The notes under the pieces were generated by a model. The model was not told where the DNA came from and searched no databases. It saw only the letters and a program-made list of their open reading frames with translations. A DNA stretch of 64,000 nt from Acanthaster planci. Taxonomy: Eukaryota > Echinodermata > Asteroidea > Valvatida > Acanthasteridae. The translations under genes were made by a program, and so were the position numbers. The stretch is from NCBI RefSeq assembly GCF_001949145.1, contig NW_019091388.1, positions 1,236,342 through 1,300,341 of the forward strand. Direction: 5' to 3'. This document shows, one piece after another, positions 25,601 through 35,993 of the stretch (position 1 is the first letter of the stretch; the number at the start of each line of letters is the position of its first letter).

Positions 25601-28600
25601 TGGACAAAAGATGTTGGACTTACGACAGTAACCGGCAGACTTTTTTCAAAATCAATTCGACTCGCAGGTGGAGATGACGTGTTATTGGCCCAGCAGCTTC
25701 AAGAGCTGGAGGTCAAGAAACAAACGCTGCACACAGAACTTCGAACGTGTACCCAGTTACTAGTCGATGCATACGACAAGTGAGTATTTTGGGCCGTGTC
25801 CGAAACAGGCTTCCAGAGCTATGGCTAGGTCTATTGTCTGCGCGTCTCCGCACATTTTCCATGGAGCGAAGACCGAGACCTCGCTCTAGACAACAGTTTT
25901 GGATGCAGCCTTTTATTGTGTGGTGCCTGTATTGAGATGTACATAAGTTTGAGTATCACTTCAATGGTGATCTTCATAGTAACTGAGTTTTAACCACTCG
26001 CTGACATTATTATTCTACAGGAATCTTGTCCCAGCTGTTATCTTTGGCCCAAAATACCGACTGTTTAAAATGACAAGGTACCACGATTACTGGCCTTTAC
26101 AAATTCTTGCCTTCAGTGATCCTTCACTGAAGATTTGTGGTACATTTCCTATGGCATTGTCACTTCTTTGACACTCTGCGATACTGTTGCAAAGTAATAT
26201 TTGCTGTAACACCTGGCCATGGCTCACTGCTGCTTGAGGGCTTCACCGTGCTCAACCTCCATGGGCTAGTTTGAGCCTGTTTGTGCGTATAAACTCAATG
26301 GGATTCACTCAGTCATGGGGATGAGTATAGACATCACCTGAAATTACGTTTAGAATTCACTGTAACATGTTTCAGTGTCCTCCAACATAAAGTTGTTAAT
26401 ACCAGTATGTAAATATTTCCAGATATTTAGCCGATCACCTACCCACTCCTTCATTACTACCGGTCACAGTGTCTGTGCGACTCCAAGGGAAAAATGTCAG
26501 TCTGCCAGATATTAAAATCAAGCCCCACAGCAGGTGAGCTTAGCAAGTGAAAATTGGCCACCAGCTGCAGTCAGGCTTGGAACAAATAAAGAAATCTGCT
26601 TCATTAGTCCGGAGAAACACAGTTGTGCCTTTACAGTGCACCTCCAGCTGTGTTTCACTTTGGCAAATGATTTTCCACTGCTTTGCTGCTGATGTATCTT
26701 GAAATACTTGAAGTTTGCAGAAATACGAGCGATTCACAATAGTGCGCCACCAAGAGTTTGCAACACGTTGGCTAATCATAACGCACAAAATTTGTCGACC
26801 CTTTCCAAACATGCATTGGGGGACAAATTTCACGCATTGCGATTGGCCAACGCGTTGCAAACTCTTGGTGGCGCGCTAATGTGAAACGGCCGTATTGTGG
26901 TTTGACAGAGCAGTATCAGAGTTGATGTCAAAATAAGTCTAAAAAACAAGTGGTAAGTGATCTGGATCTTTTTTTTTCAGTATATCTGAAATTAAGGATG
27001 TTATTGCCATGGCAATGGAGGCAAGAGGAGATCCAATTGCTAGCTTCCCAGATGACCAAGTGCAATTTGTTCTTCTCGGGTAGGTCTTACCATTTCCTGT
27101 GTGATTTATGTCACTCACATTTTCTTGTCAGAATACATACAATATACATGTGTTTGCAGATATGGTTGGATTGGATTGAGATTGTGAATAGTGGAGGATA
27201 TTGCACAGTCTAACAACAAAAGCCAGTGATACAGGCTGTGAGACATCATTGGTTTAAGTGTGTTAGATCATTTGTCTAATCTGTGTAAATCAGTAGTGGA
27301 TCTGGGAGGGGGAATAAATCAACCTTCCATCCCTTGTCCAATTTTTTTGGGATACCTTTTCCTTTTTCCCTGTATACTGTTCTTTTGCTGTCAACTGGTT
27401 GTTTAATAAATACAGCAACTATCACTAAATATGCCTTCCTCATATGTTTGGGTTCACCTTCATTTGGGGCAACCCCCTAGTAAATGTCAGGTGCACTAGT
27501 GTAAATTACTGTGTATGACCTTTCAATAATAATAATAATAACAATAATATAGGTACTTATAAAGCGCATTTAACCCCTTGATGGTGGGAATTTCTTGCCG
27601 AAAGCCGACTCCAAGAATTCCAGCCTTGCTTGGCCACGAAGGCCACCTGCCAAACCGCAAATTCTTGGTTTGTGGCCCTGCGTGCTCTGCACGCTTTGAT
27701 TTACACAGTGAAAAGGCTGATGGTTTGGTGGCATGCGGCTCTACTCATCCTTCCACATTCCTGTTGCCTCTTTTCAAAGTGGGGACTATTGTGAAGCTGG
27801 TGATTATGATGCAGATTCGGTCTTTTCATTTCTGGGCTACGCACAAACACCAATTACCATATATACAAGAGCCAGGGTCTGCCTTCTTTCACCGTGTTCG
27901 CTCGAGCATGGGCCGAGAATAATAGCTGAAAAGCAGGCTGAGGATCTCAATATTTATGGCGTGTTTAGCCGCCTCCCGGCACAAAGGGGTTAATATAGAT
28001 CAAAGCGCTGTACATCATTATTACCCCTGTTCACCGAGCCCATGAAACATACCATCTCAGCTCCCTAGGGAGTATACAGCTCGATGCTGGCATTTCGGCG
28101 CAAAGCGGCTAAATCAACAACAAACCTATCTCTGCCCTCACAGGGGACCCAATTACTCCTGGGTGGAGAGAGGCAATGAGTGACAGAGTGCCTCGCCCAA
28201 GGGCACACGCACCATGACCCCAGGCTGGATACGAACTCGCAACCTATGGGTGTGAGACACTTAGTGAGGCAAATAGTGAGAGACTTTCTTTTCCCTTTGA
28301 CTGCACCTATTCCTAATGATATATCTTGTGATTTTTTAACAGACACTTTTTGACAGTTTTTTCAAAAAGTAATGTACAATTCATGATTTTCCTGTTATTT
28401 ATTGTTTTCTTCGCTTCATTAATCCAGCTCTTTCATTTAGAAATAACGTCAAGTGCAAAAGCAGATGTTTTCATCTGGATCCAGGGGCCATGTTTACTAC
28501 TGAATGGTATTAAAATACTTCTCAACAATGTTTTCATCTGATAAAAATCAGCCATGTGACAGCTCTGGACCAATCAGATTGCTTCTACTGTCTTTGGTAT

Positions 28601-30497
28601 TTGTAAATGAAGTTCAGGCCGAAGTTACGGTTCACCAGAACTGTGGTATTTTTCGTTCCTTTTTTCTTTCTTTAGACCTGTCGAGAAGGGCCGCGAAATA
28701 TCAGCTGAGCTTTTAGAGGAGCTGTTGCAATCTCCTGATAGTATGGAAAGGTCAGAGGTTATCAGGCTGTTACCCCGGGGTTGTCATCCTTTACTGGAGT
28801 TTGGTGTGAAGCCAGGGAGTGAGGTTGTCGTAGCCGGCCCACTCAAACTGGAAAGGTGAAGTCATGTCCCAAAAAGGCATTATTAGTTTACAGCTATGAC
28901 TGCTGAACCAAGCCGTAGCCATCAAACATGGAACATTCAATCACAGCATGGCTAAATAGCATTCTTTTAGCCCAGCTAGCCCTATCCTTTCTTATCTTGG
29001 ATTTGAGTCCTCTGCAAACAAATTTCTGCTACCCTGTGCTCATGTACATTTTATGTGACTCCATGCACTATCCAATTAACCTTTTGTCCCACTATAGCCT
29101 TGCCTGTGTCTGTTTGCACATTTAGGGCAAGACTTTTGAGTTCAGCATGAGATATTGTAAAAATGGACAAAACAAAATCTAATGAACAAGTACAACTTGA
29201 ACATGTGTGTGTGCTGATTTCAGTGAGATGCCCAAGCAGTGTTTTGCACAGACTTTTGTCAAGGACAAGGGCCAATCAATGGACTACTTCACCTGTAAAG
29301 ATTGCGCATTCAAATGTAAGTTCTCGAAACTTTCCACCTAAACAAAGAATAGATCTTGGTGCTCTCTGCATATATGTGCTTTCCTATGATGCTCAGTGGA
29401 CTGTGTGCACCCACTGGCTGTATACAAAAGTAGACATGTAAGCAAAGTATGGCATTAACTGTATGCAGGCCTATTCCTGGACATGCTTTGAAACCTGTGA
29501 CCCTCCAATCAGATGTCACGATCCCTGACCTCCAAGCCGGGCTTCCCCAATACAGCCACATTACAGACAGGATTTTCTGTTCTCAGATTGATTATATTGA
29601 ATGAGCAGTTTTCATTTCTTAGCCTGTGAATAAATTTCTGGATGGCAAGTTAAATTTATTCCCTAAGCATATTTAAATGAAAATAAATACCCTTTTTGGA
29701 ATCTCTCCAGTCATAAGTAGGAAACACCACTACATTTAAATCCATAGTTTTATTTTTTTTATTTTTTAGATTTTGGCAGTGTTCTGTTGAGGAACGTGCT
29801 TTTAAATGAAGGAACTTTTCCTGTTACAGGGGTATGTCGATCCTGCAAAGACTTCTGCCATAAAGATCACCAGACTGTGCCATACATAATGGGCCACCAA
29901 CCGACATGGTAAAGCTCTCTTGCAAACTTACCAATTAAAAATTAATATCTTGAATCAGTGAGATTATTTCCACTTTTTTCATATTTTTTGAATAACTTGT
30001 TAATTTGTTGTTGAATTAGGCTGAAATTTTGTGTAATCCTCAATGTGCTTCAAGACTGCCAAGTCCCTTTAACCCTAGCCCTAACCAGCGTGCAGTATGG
30101 CCTGTTGAAAGACCAGTGTTCCCAATGACCTTGTGCAGTAACCGGATCTCTTTGTTCACAGACATGTGCCAACAGGTCACGGCTGTTTGGGTTGTGACTG
30201 GTGTTACTGTACTTTCACAGCACCATATGAATTGTAGATAGAGAGGGAAGCTCATGGCTGTATAAGCTGCCATAAGAGATTGGTACAGGTTCATTGGCGT
30301 ACTGAGCCTACAGATATGACCGGGAAATGACTTGGAGACAAAACTCCGCATCCCGACCAGGTGTTATTTTGGAGGCGTGGCTTCTCGCAGGATTGTTTTT
30401 TAGTATGTGCATGAATCAGAGTGAAAACTAACAGCTGTTTTCAATTGTTCATTTTTTGGCATTCAGGGCATGTTGCTACTGTCCCAGAAAGAAAAAG
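19609..30497 (+). CDS. RING-finger / coiled-coil / UBR-box-like zinc-finger protein, probable E3 ubiquitin ligase; 3' end not found
   Basis: Thirteen exons join in phase: 19609-19662, 22347-22468, 22923-23065, 24033-24095, 24895-25005, 25668-25779, 26021-26077, 26423-26533, 26981-27079, 28676-28855, 29224-29315, 29830-29908, 30467-30497 (418 codons so far). The start is the first of three in-frame ATGs in an ATGGCCGAC repeat. Residues about 26-75 form a C3HC4 RING: CPIC, CGHRYCGIC and CPCC, with following text (LYPDWAFDNLI) recalling the COP1 RING. Residues about 98-175 are helical, probably coiled coil. A middle region of about 175-345 is unrecognised. The end (about 350-418) is cysteine/histidine-rich: FTCKDC, WVCRSCKDFCHKDH, then CCYCPRKKK, the spacing of a UBR-type zinc finger, which in known proteins reads N-degrons or substrates. 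I infer ubiquitin-ligase activity; I cannot name an orthologue. Exon 2 uses a weak acceptor (ATGAAG). The next in-phase exon after 30497 is uncertain. Confidence 0.8.
20341..20652. mobile_element. Foldback repeat built on CCCAACTGTAG
   Basis: The 11-mer CCCAACTRTAG and its complement CTAYAGTTGGG occur about eight times in mixed orientation (20345-20390 at the left, 20553-20650 at the right), with local palindromes such as TTGGGCCGGCCCAA. It lies in intron 1 of the RING gene. There is no coding capacity. The plan resembles the foldback at 12319-13106, with a different repeat word. Confidence 0.6.
21242..21441 (-). mobile_element. TATCC-TIR MITE, copy 1
   Basis: It begins TATCCGCCCTGAGCTGAAG and ends ACGCCCTCTTTTGTTCCG followed by CTCAGAGCAGGTA. 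Related copies lie at 21952-22188, 36913-37120 and 52618-52848 (the last two in the opposite orientation). Shared landmarks are an AACAAAAG(A)GGGCG block near one end and a GTGCACTTCAACTC-type block near the other. Confidence 0.6.
21952..22188 (-). mobile_element. TATCC-TIR MITE, copy 2
   Basis: It shares ATTGAAGTGCACCCTC near the left edge and ACACGCCCTCTGTTGTTC then CGCTCAGAGCAGATA at the right edge with copy 1, about 500 bp away. Both lie in RING-gene intron 1. The interior is diverged and contains an imperfect palindrome TACATGTACAATGTACATG. Confidence 0.55.
25792..25910. mobile_element. Short MITE with GGCYGTGTCCGAAA ends, copy 1
   Basis: A 119-bp segment starts GGCCGTGTCCGAAACAGG and ends TTTTGGATGCAGCC, an imperfect inverted repeat of its start. 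Internal text matches 43406-43521 (GGCTTCC, AGGTCTRTTG, CTGCGYGTCTCC, CTCTAGACAACA). It lies immediately after exon 6 of the RING gene, 12 bp past the donor. Confidence 0.6.
26722..26896. mobile_element. Palindromic MITE, copy 2
   Basis: This 175-bp near-perfect palindrome starts AATACGAGCGATTCACA and ends GTGAAACGGCCGTATT. Arms match over AGTTTGCAACACGTTGG / CCAACGCGTTGCAAACT and CCACCAAG / CTTGGTGG. The same family as 5563-5720. Edges fit a TA-type target. It lies in intron 8 of the RING gene. Confidence 0.75.
27531..28262 (-). mobile_element. SINE-like element (minus) interrupted by a MITE
   Basis: Read on the minus strand, a tRNA-like head carries a B-box-like GGTTGCGAGTTCGTATCC (28244-28227). 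A body follows with CCTTGGGCGAGGCACT and GATGTACAGCGCTTTGAT, then a tail GCGCTTTATAAGTACC ending in a (TTA)n microsatellite (27531-27550). The TTAA-flanked MITE at 27570-27993 sits inside the body: AAGCGCATTTAA on one side resumes as TTAATATAGATCAAAGC on the other. It lies in intron 9 of the RING gene. The A box is poorly preserved, so the tRNA origin is likely but not certain. Confidence 0.6.
27570..27993. mobile_element. TTAA-flanked MITE, copy 1 (piggyBac-like target)
   Basis: Flanked by TTAA at 27570-27573 and 27990-27993, with inner ends CCCCTTGATGG and CACAAAGGGG. A copy of identical 424-bp length and high identity lies at 34619-35042. TTAA duplication is the signature of piggyBac-type integration; CCCCTT...AAGGGG are the terminal inverted repeats. 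No transposase remains. Confidence 0.8.
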
Positions 30498-30645
30498 GTA
30501 AAGTTAATTTTTTTTGAAATATTTTGTTTAAATTCGAAGTCCATTATTTGGTACTTGTGTCCATGAGCAAGGCACTTTGCAAAAGTTACCTCTCTTGACC
30601 TGGCATAGAAATAGATGCTTGTTTTACAATTAGAGTTCTTCACCG

Positions 30646-31238
30646 TTAACCACTTCGCGCCGGGGGACCCCGTATCGGGTACCTTATGTTTGTATGCATA
30701 GCCGGGGAGCCCGAAATCGGACAAAGGAGCCGGGTCATGTAACAAAAGACAGCACTCTGAACAAAAGACTGAGCTGCTGGGACTTGAACATTTTTTCAAT
30801 TGTCAATAGTGGTGGTAATCCGTCCTTTTTTGGAAACACTAAACCACTCTTTGTGGCATTCACTACGAAGGGTTACAATCATAGATGAAAGCTCTTCAGC
30901 GCTGCAGTGCTGAGCAACACAATACCGCTGCACGTTAATCTGGCCCCATTGAAAAACACGCCAGCAGCGAACTGCTCTAGTTTCGAGAACAGAAGAAAAT
31001 TACACAACACCGCACAATCTGGGCTCTCTTTACATGGCAGCAGGCCTGGCTGAAATACACGGGCGTCAATAGATGTTCCTGTCAGATTAGCATACCCACC
31101 AGAGAGTCATTCGTGTGGGTGTAAACGTCCAGTAAATGAAGTAATGAATTTTTAAAGAATTTTGAAAACAAAAAATCATGAAAAAACGCCAATATTTGTG
31201 CACGGCCATTTTAATTAAACCCGGTGCAAAGTGGTTGA
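30646..31238. mobile_element. TTAA-type element with CCACTTCGCGCCGGG termini
   Basis: The left edge reads TTAACCACTTCGCGCCGGG and the right edge CCCGGTGCAAAGTGGTTGA, an inverted repeat with a few mismatches. The right TTAA is mutated to TTGA. It is related in outer design to the TTAACCCCTT elements but 593 bp long. There is no open frame of note. Confidence 0.65.
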
Positions 31239-33500
31239 ACAGTGCATTCAGCAGCCTGTTGAACTGATTTGAGACAAACATTAGAATCCAACTTTACTGT
31301 TACTCTTTTTTTCCCAAACCAGTCCCAAAATGCTCCTTGCAGATTACCGCAAGAGTACTCGCCAAGTTTCTTAAATCTTACCTTCTGCAAGTCCACATTA
31401 AAAGCTAAGAGTTTGAAAATCATTCGGTACTATCACCAACATGCAAGGGGACTACTGATCACATATCACTGGAATTTGGGGATTTTTTGTAGCTGCAATC
31501 TTACTGAATAATTATCGTAACCCAGAACTAGGAAAATGACTGATTATCATTTTTTTGAAGCACCCCTGATGCTCTCTTTCATTTCTTGTTGAAAACTCAC
31601 AAATTTATGGTGTTGAAGGATTTTTTGGGCAACTGTGCAACTACATTGTATCTGTGAACTTCCAACTGTCTTACTTGATTTTGTTTTGGGACTAATAGCC
31701 TGCATTTAAGAATGACCTTTTTGCAATCTTGTTTTTATAATCAAAAATATGGAGAAATTATTTTGTGAGGAATTTTATGCATTGAGAGCAATTAAAGGTT
31801 TTATATTTTCTCTTTTTATGATGGTGGGGGCAGGATTCCATACCTTTACTGTGTTGAAAGAAAACATAAAAATTGAACTTTGAAACACCTGCCAAACAAG
31901 AGGTAATTGTTTACCAGGTTGTTTACAATGTTAAACTGAAAGTAACTCATCAATGAAACACAGCACTCGGTTATTTGTGTTAGGCAAGATAATTGTGGTT
32001 GTTGTCGTGTCATGTACAACAGTTTTTGTGGATCTAGATGAATCTTGTGTGCCAGCCAACAGCGCCAAAGTAGTTACATCATATGTGTATGTGTGTAATG
32101 ACTGGCCTTGGCCTTGGAAACTGTGGCCTCAGCCTTGGCCTCGAATGGCAATGATGTAGCCTTGGCCTTGAAGGTTGTGGACTCGACTCCAACACGGATG
32201 CATAGTTACTTCAAAGATACTCCTGTCAATTTCATTCTTTTACTTTTACTTAGTGCCAACTTGGTGAATTGAGAACTTGAAGAGGATCACAGGACCCCCT
32301 CCCCAGGCCAAATTTGGTCAGCTCCATCAACGTGAAAACAAACTCAGCCTGCTGTAACACTGACATTGGTAAAAAGGAAATGTGCATGTGGAAATAGGAA
32401 GGGCAGAAGACATCAAAGGGCACTGTTGGAAGTTTCATTGTGTGCAGAGGTCTTTCGTTGGTTTACATGGGATTCTGATAATAACGTATCTGACAAACTG
32501 CCAAGAGATGTCCTCAGGCCATTCTTGATCAACATTTGTTGAACATTTTTATTATTTTCTTGGTATTTGAAACTATTTTAGACAGTTTCAAGATGTACTT
32601 TGCATCAGGGCGATGTCAAGATTTAATTCCTCATTTTGCCCTTACACTGATGTATACGTAAGACAGTCCAGCCATTCCTATAGAGGACCCATTATGTAGC
32701 CAGTCTTGAATGGTTGATGAAACACCAGCTGGCTGATCTTACTGACTTTTTTCTGGTGTCACGTGAAATTTAGATTCTGAAATCTGGTCCTTTGATTGCT
32801 ATTTTGCACACAATTCACAATCTTCACTTACGTTTGGGCAATGGTCCCAATGAATCCATATTTTGAAAGTCTGAGATTCATGCTGCTCTGGGTCGTCTCA
32901 TTCTGTGCTACGTCAGACAGTATGCACCACGCAATATTCATATCAGGAGATCATTGGACTACTCGTGAGAGGCACGTACCATAATATGACTAGATGGGTG
33001 TGTTAACAAAAAAAAATGAGTGGGAAACACCAAAATTTTTGAAATTTATACTTTTGAAAATTGCTCGGACTTTCTGACTTAATATTAAGGTTTTTATGAA
33101 TGGGATGAAATATGTGTTTGGCCAGTCTTTAACGTTGATTTAAGACTGGCTGAGGAGAGTGCATGCCGATAATGTCCCTTGCCATGCTCAGGTCATTATT
33201 CAGCATCCATTCTCCTGATCCAATCTGAAATGAATGTTCATTCATTCTGAGGCTGAACAAGCACATAGTCTCTCATTAAACTATACAACATAACACGTAC
33301 AAATACATCAGAGAATGAGCCAGTGGCAAAGTTAACTTGCCAAGGAGTGGTCCACAGGTCTTTCCTTGAGTGTGATACAGGACCATGATTTACTATAGAA
33401 ATGTTTCTAAGAGTTCCAAAAGGATTTACAGTGAGTGTTTCTACTGGATTGTATTGCATTATTTAATAAACATTCCCTGTTGAATCCATAAGGCCATATT

Positions 33501-33869
33501 GGTCAAGTTCGGGCGGCCTGTTCTTGTACACAGGTTTCGTAAGATTTTGATTTTTGAACAGCTGCAAACATGGAAAAAAGTAGAGTGATGGCTTACAAAG
33601 CCAGTGACCATATGACATTTTGCAAAAGTATCATTAATTATTCACCATAACACAGAAATGAATGTTCCTATTTAAACAGAAAAGAATTCAGCCCAGTTAT
33701 CCAAACATTAACTCTCAAATAACATACATCAACGCTGCCATGTTGGAAGTTGCTTGTCACTAACTACCACCAATAACCGGTTGTACGTTACCTGCATTCG
33801 AGCGGCTGTCCAAAAGCAATAAATCAAGCTGTTTGTGAACACACGAGAGCAAGCCGCCCGAACTCAGCC
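33501..33869. mobile_element. GAGTTCGGGCGGC-TIR element, copy A (internally deleted)
   Basis: It starts TCAAGTTCGGGCGGCCTG and ends AAGCCGCCCGAACTCAGCCA. The copy at 44831-45303 matches throughout (ATTTTGATTTTTGAACAGCTG, ACACAGAAATGAATGTTCCT, GATAACCGGTTGT-like text), but copy A lacks about 100 bp near its left end that copy B keeps. Confidence 0.75.
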
Positions 33870-34618
33870 ATAGTGTTGGGGGTATACAGCTTGAGCAGAT
33901 GTACCCCTTCATTGGTTGAAAAGAACCATGCTGGTCAGGATTACTCAATTTGTTGAAGGCAATGCGACCGTAATGCATGCATTTCATAATCATTTGTGAA
34001 CCAGCAGAGTGCAGTTCCGACCCAAGGAACCTCTGTTACGAGGAAAATAATGCCCTCTCTTGGTCCAGCTTGGGGCTCATAGGTTGTAACAGACAAGAGT
34101 GGATTTAGGACAACTAAGGGACTGATGGGTAAACGGCCCTTCAAATGGTCTGTGTAATGCAATTTTTTATCTTACAATTTTGAAAATGCACCTTTACAAT
34201 TTTGATTAATCTGATTTTCAGTTCATGTTTTGCTGTCCTAAAAGGCATTTTGCAGCCTTTTAGTTTTTACCTAACATTGCCTTCCCCGATCGACATTACA
34301 ATAGAAAAACTCCCTTGGTTAATTGCAAATGTTACAAAAAGTTCACTTTTTGGTACTTGTATTATCAAACACCTAAATGATGTCAAATAGTTTTCACACA
34401 GCAAGGAAAAGTATGAAGATTAACAAAAAGGTGTGTTCAAGAAAAAAGATTTTTTTTTTCAAATGTGGCAATGCAGTTTTCTACACTCTCTAATGGGCTA
34501 TCGCATGCACTCTGAAGGGAACAGTTTTTGTTTGATATGGGCAGACACATGCAAAACTTGCTCTTATTTTGGGCTAAAATTATTGTACTATTTACATTAT
34601 TGTCAACCTGGTCTGGTA

Positions 34619-35042
34619 TTAACCTCTTGACGCTGGGACTTTTTTCTGAAAGCCGGCTCTGAGAATTCCAGCCTCGCTTGGCCACGAAGGCCACTTGCCA
34701 AACCGCAAATTCTAGGTTTGTGGCCCTGCGTGCTCTGCACGCTTTGAATTACACAATGGAAAGGCTGATTGTTTGGTGGCATGTGGCTCTACTCACGCTT
34801 CCACATTCTCGTTAGCTCTTTTCAAAGTGGGGACTATTGTGAAGCTGGTGATTATGATGCAGATTCGGTCTTTTCATTTCTGGGCTACGCACAAACACCA
34901 AGTACCATATATACAAGAGCCAGGGTATGCCTTCTTTCACCGTGTTCACTCGAGCATGGGCCGAGAATAATAGCTGAAAAGCGGGCTGAGGGATCTCAAT
35001 TTTTACGGCCTCTTTTATCCCTTCCCGATGAGAAGGGGTTAA
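34619..35042. mobile_element. TTAA-flanked MITE, copy 2 (piggyBac-like target)
   Basis: Flanked by TTAA at 34619-34622 and 35039-35042; inner ends CCTCTTGACG and GAGAAGGGG. It is 424 bp, like the copy at 27570-27993, with long identical blocks such as GGGGACTATTGTGAAGCTGG and CTGGGCTACGCACAAACACC. Same orientation as copy 1. Confidence 0.8.
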
Positions 35043-35993
35043 AAAAGGAGTCAGTGTTTTGCAAGCACTGTTTAAAAGTCTGCATTGCCTTTTCAAAACT
35101 GCCTTCATGACATCTGCAAAATAATTTATCTTTGAACCTAAATATTAGTGAAAAAATCAAAATGTTTATTCAACATTGAAACTTTAAGAGCAGCACATTA
35201 ATAAGGAAAAGTTAACATCTTGACAAGTTTTTGTGTAACAGCTACACGGGCATTCCACTCATTTCTTGAATTGACAGGTTCAGACACATTTGCTCTGCCA
35301 GGCTACAGATTTTCCTCAGTTCTTAACAACAATGATGGTTGTTTGAACAAATGTGAATATAATTTAGAAAAACATGTACACCTTTTACGAAAGAGACTTA
35401 TTTACATGTGTATAAAGCTGACAAGATTTTAAAACTGCAGAACCGAGTGTGGCGATTTGAATTGTTTTTGCAGTCAGATCCTTTGCAACACCCCTTTAAA
35501 AGGCCGTGATCTGTTGTCCAGCAGTGATTGATATCATCACGAAGGGTTACCTTTACAAGTTGCTGACCCATGTCGGTTCACAAAGCTTTATCCACAATGC
35601 TTTGCATTTCCTTGCAACATGCACACGATTCCTCCAACTGTACCGGCAACTGGCTCGGAGTCCACCTGCTGGCTGTAAATTACAGTCCAAGGAGAGCCCC
35701 TACTTGCCACTCTCCGCCCAGGAGAGCTCTGTGAGCGTTCTGTGTACCATCCCGTCCAGGGGAGAAGGAAAAGTATCGTCAGTCATTTCATGCCAAGGAC
35801 GCCAGAGATTAACACTCCCCTGTGCAGCCAAAATGACCTTAAGTAGACTTAGTTTTTGACCAGCAACTGTGTGACCAGTGGTCACAAGTATAAAAAGGAT
35901 GGAAAGATTGGGAAGTGCCTGATGTCTACGGCAAAGTATTCTGGGTGGAATGATAAAAATGGAGCAAGTGAACTAAATGCCGCCCGCCGTTGG

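Larger units (their letters stand above)
30498..35993. other. Convergent intergenic or terminal-intron region between the RING gene and CENPH
   Basis: The RING gene must end in or near this stretch, because CENPH reads toward it from 35994. Two in-phase acceptor candidates for a last exon are visible: AG at 31321-31322 after a strong pyrimidine tract, opening a 62-codon frame with stop at 31509, and AG at about 35473 giving 11 codons to a TGA. Neither continuation is recognisable. A minus-strand AATAAA (plus TTTATT at 35165-35170) could serve CENPH. The stretch also holds TTAA-type elements at 30646-31238 and 34619-35042 and a TIR element at 33501-33869. Confidence 0.45.

Noticed and set aside
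27578-27922. 114-codon frame, with a 113-codon frame in the similar sequence at 34769-35110
   Set aside because: Both lie in TTAA-flanked MITEs. The frame is not preserved identically between copies and has no transposase features.
35506-35859. 117-codon plus-strand frame
   Set aside because: No domain, no phase-compatible splice sites, and it lies just downstream of the CENPH stop, probably in its 3' UTR.
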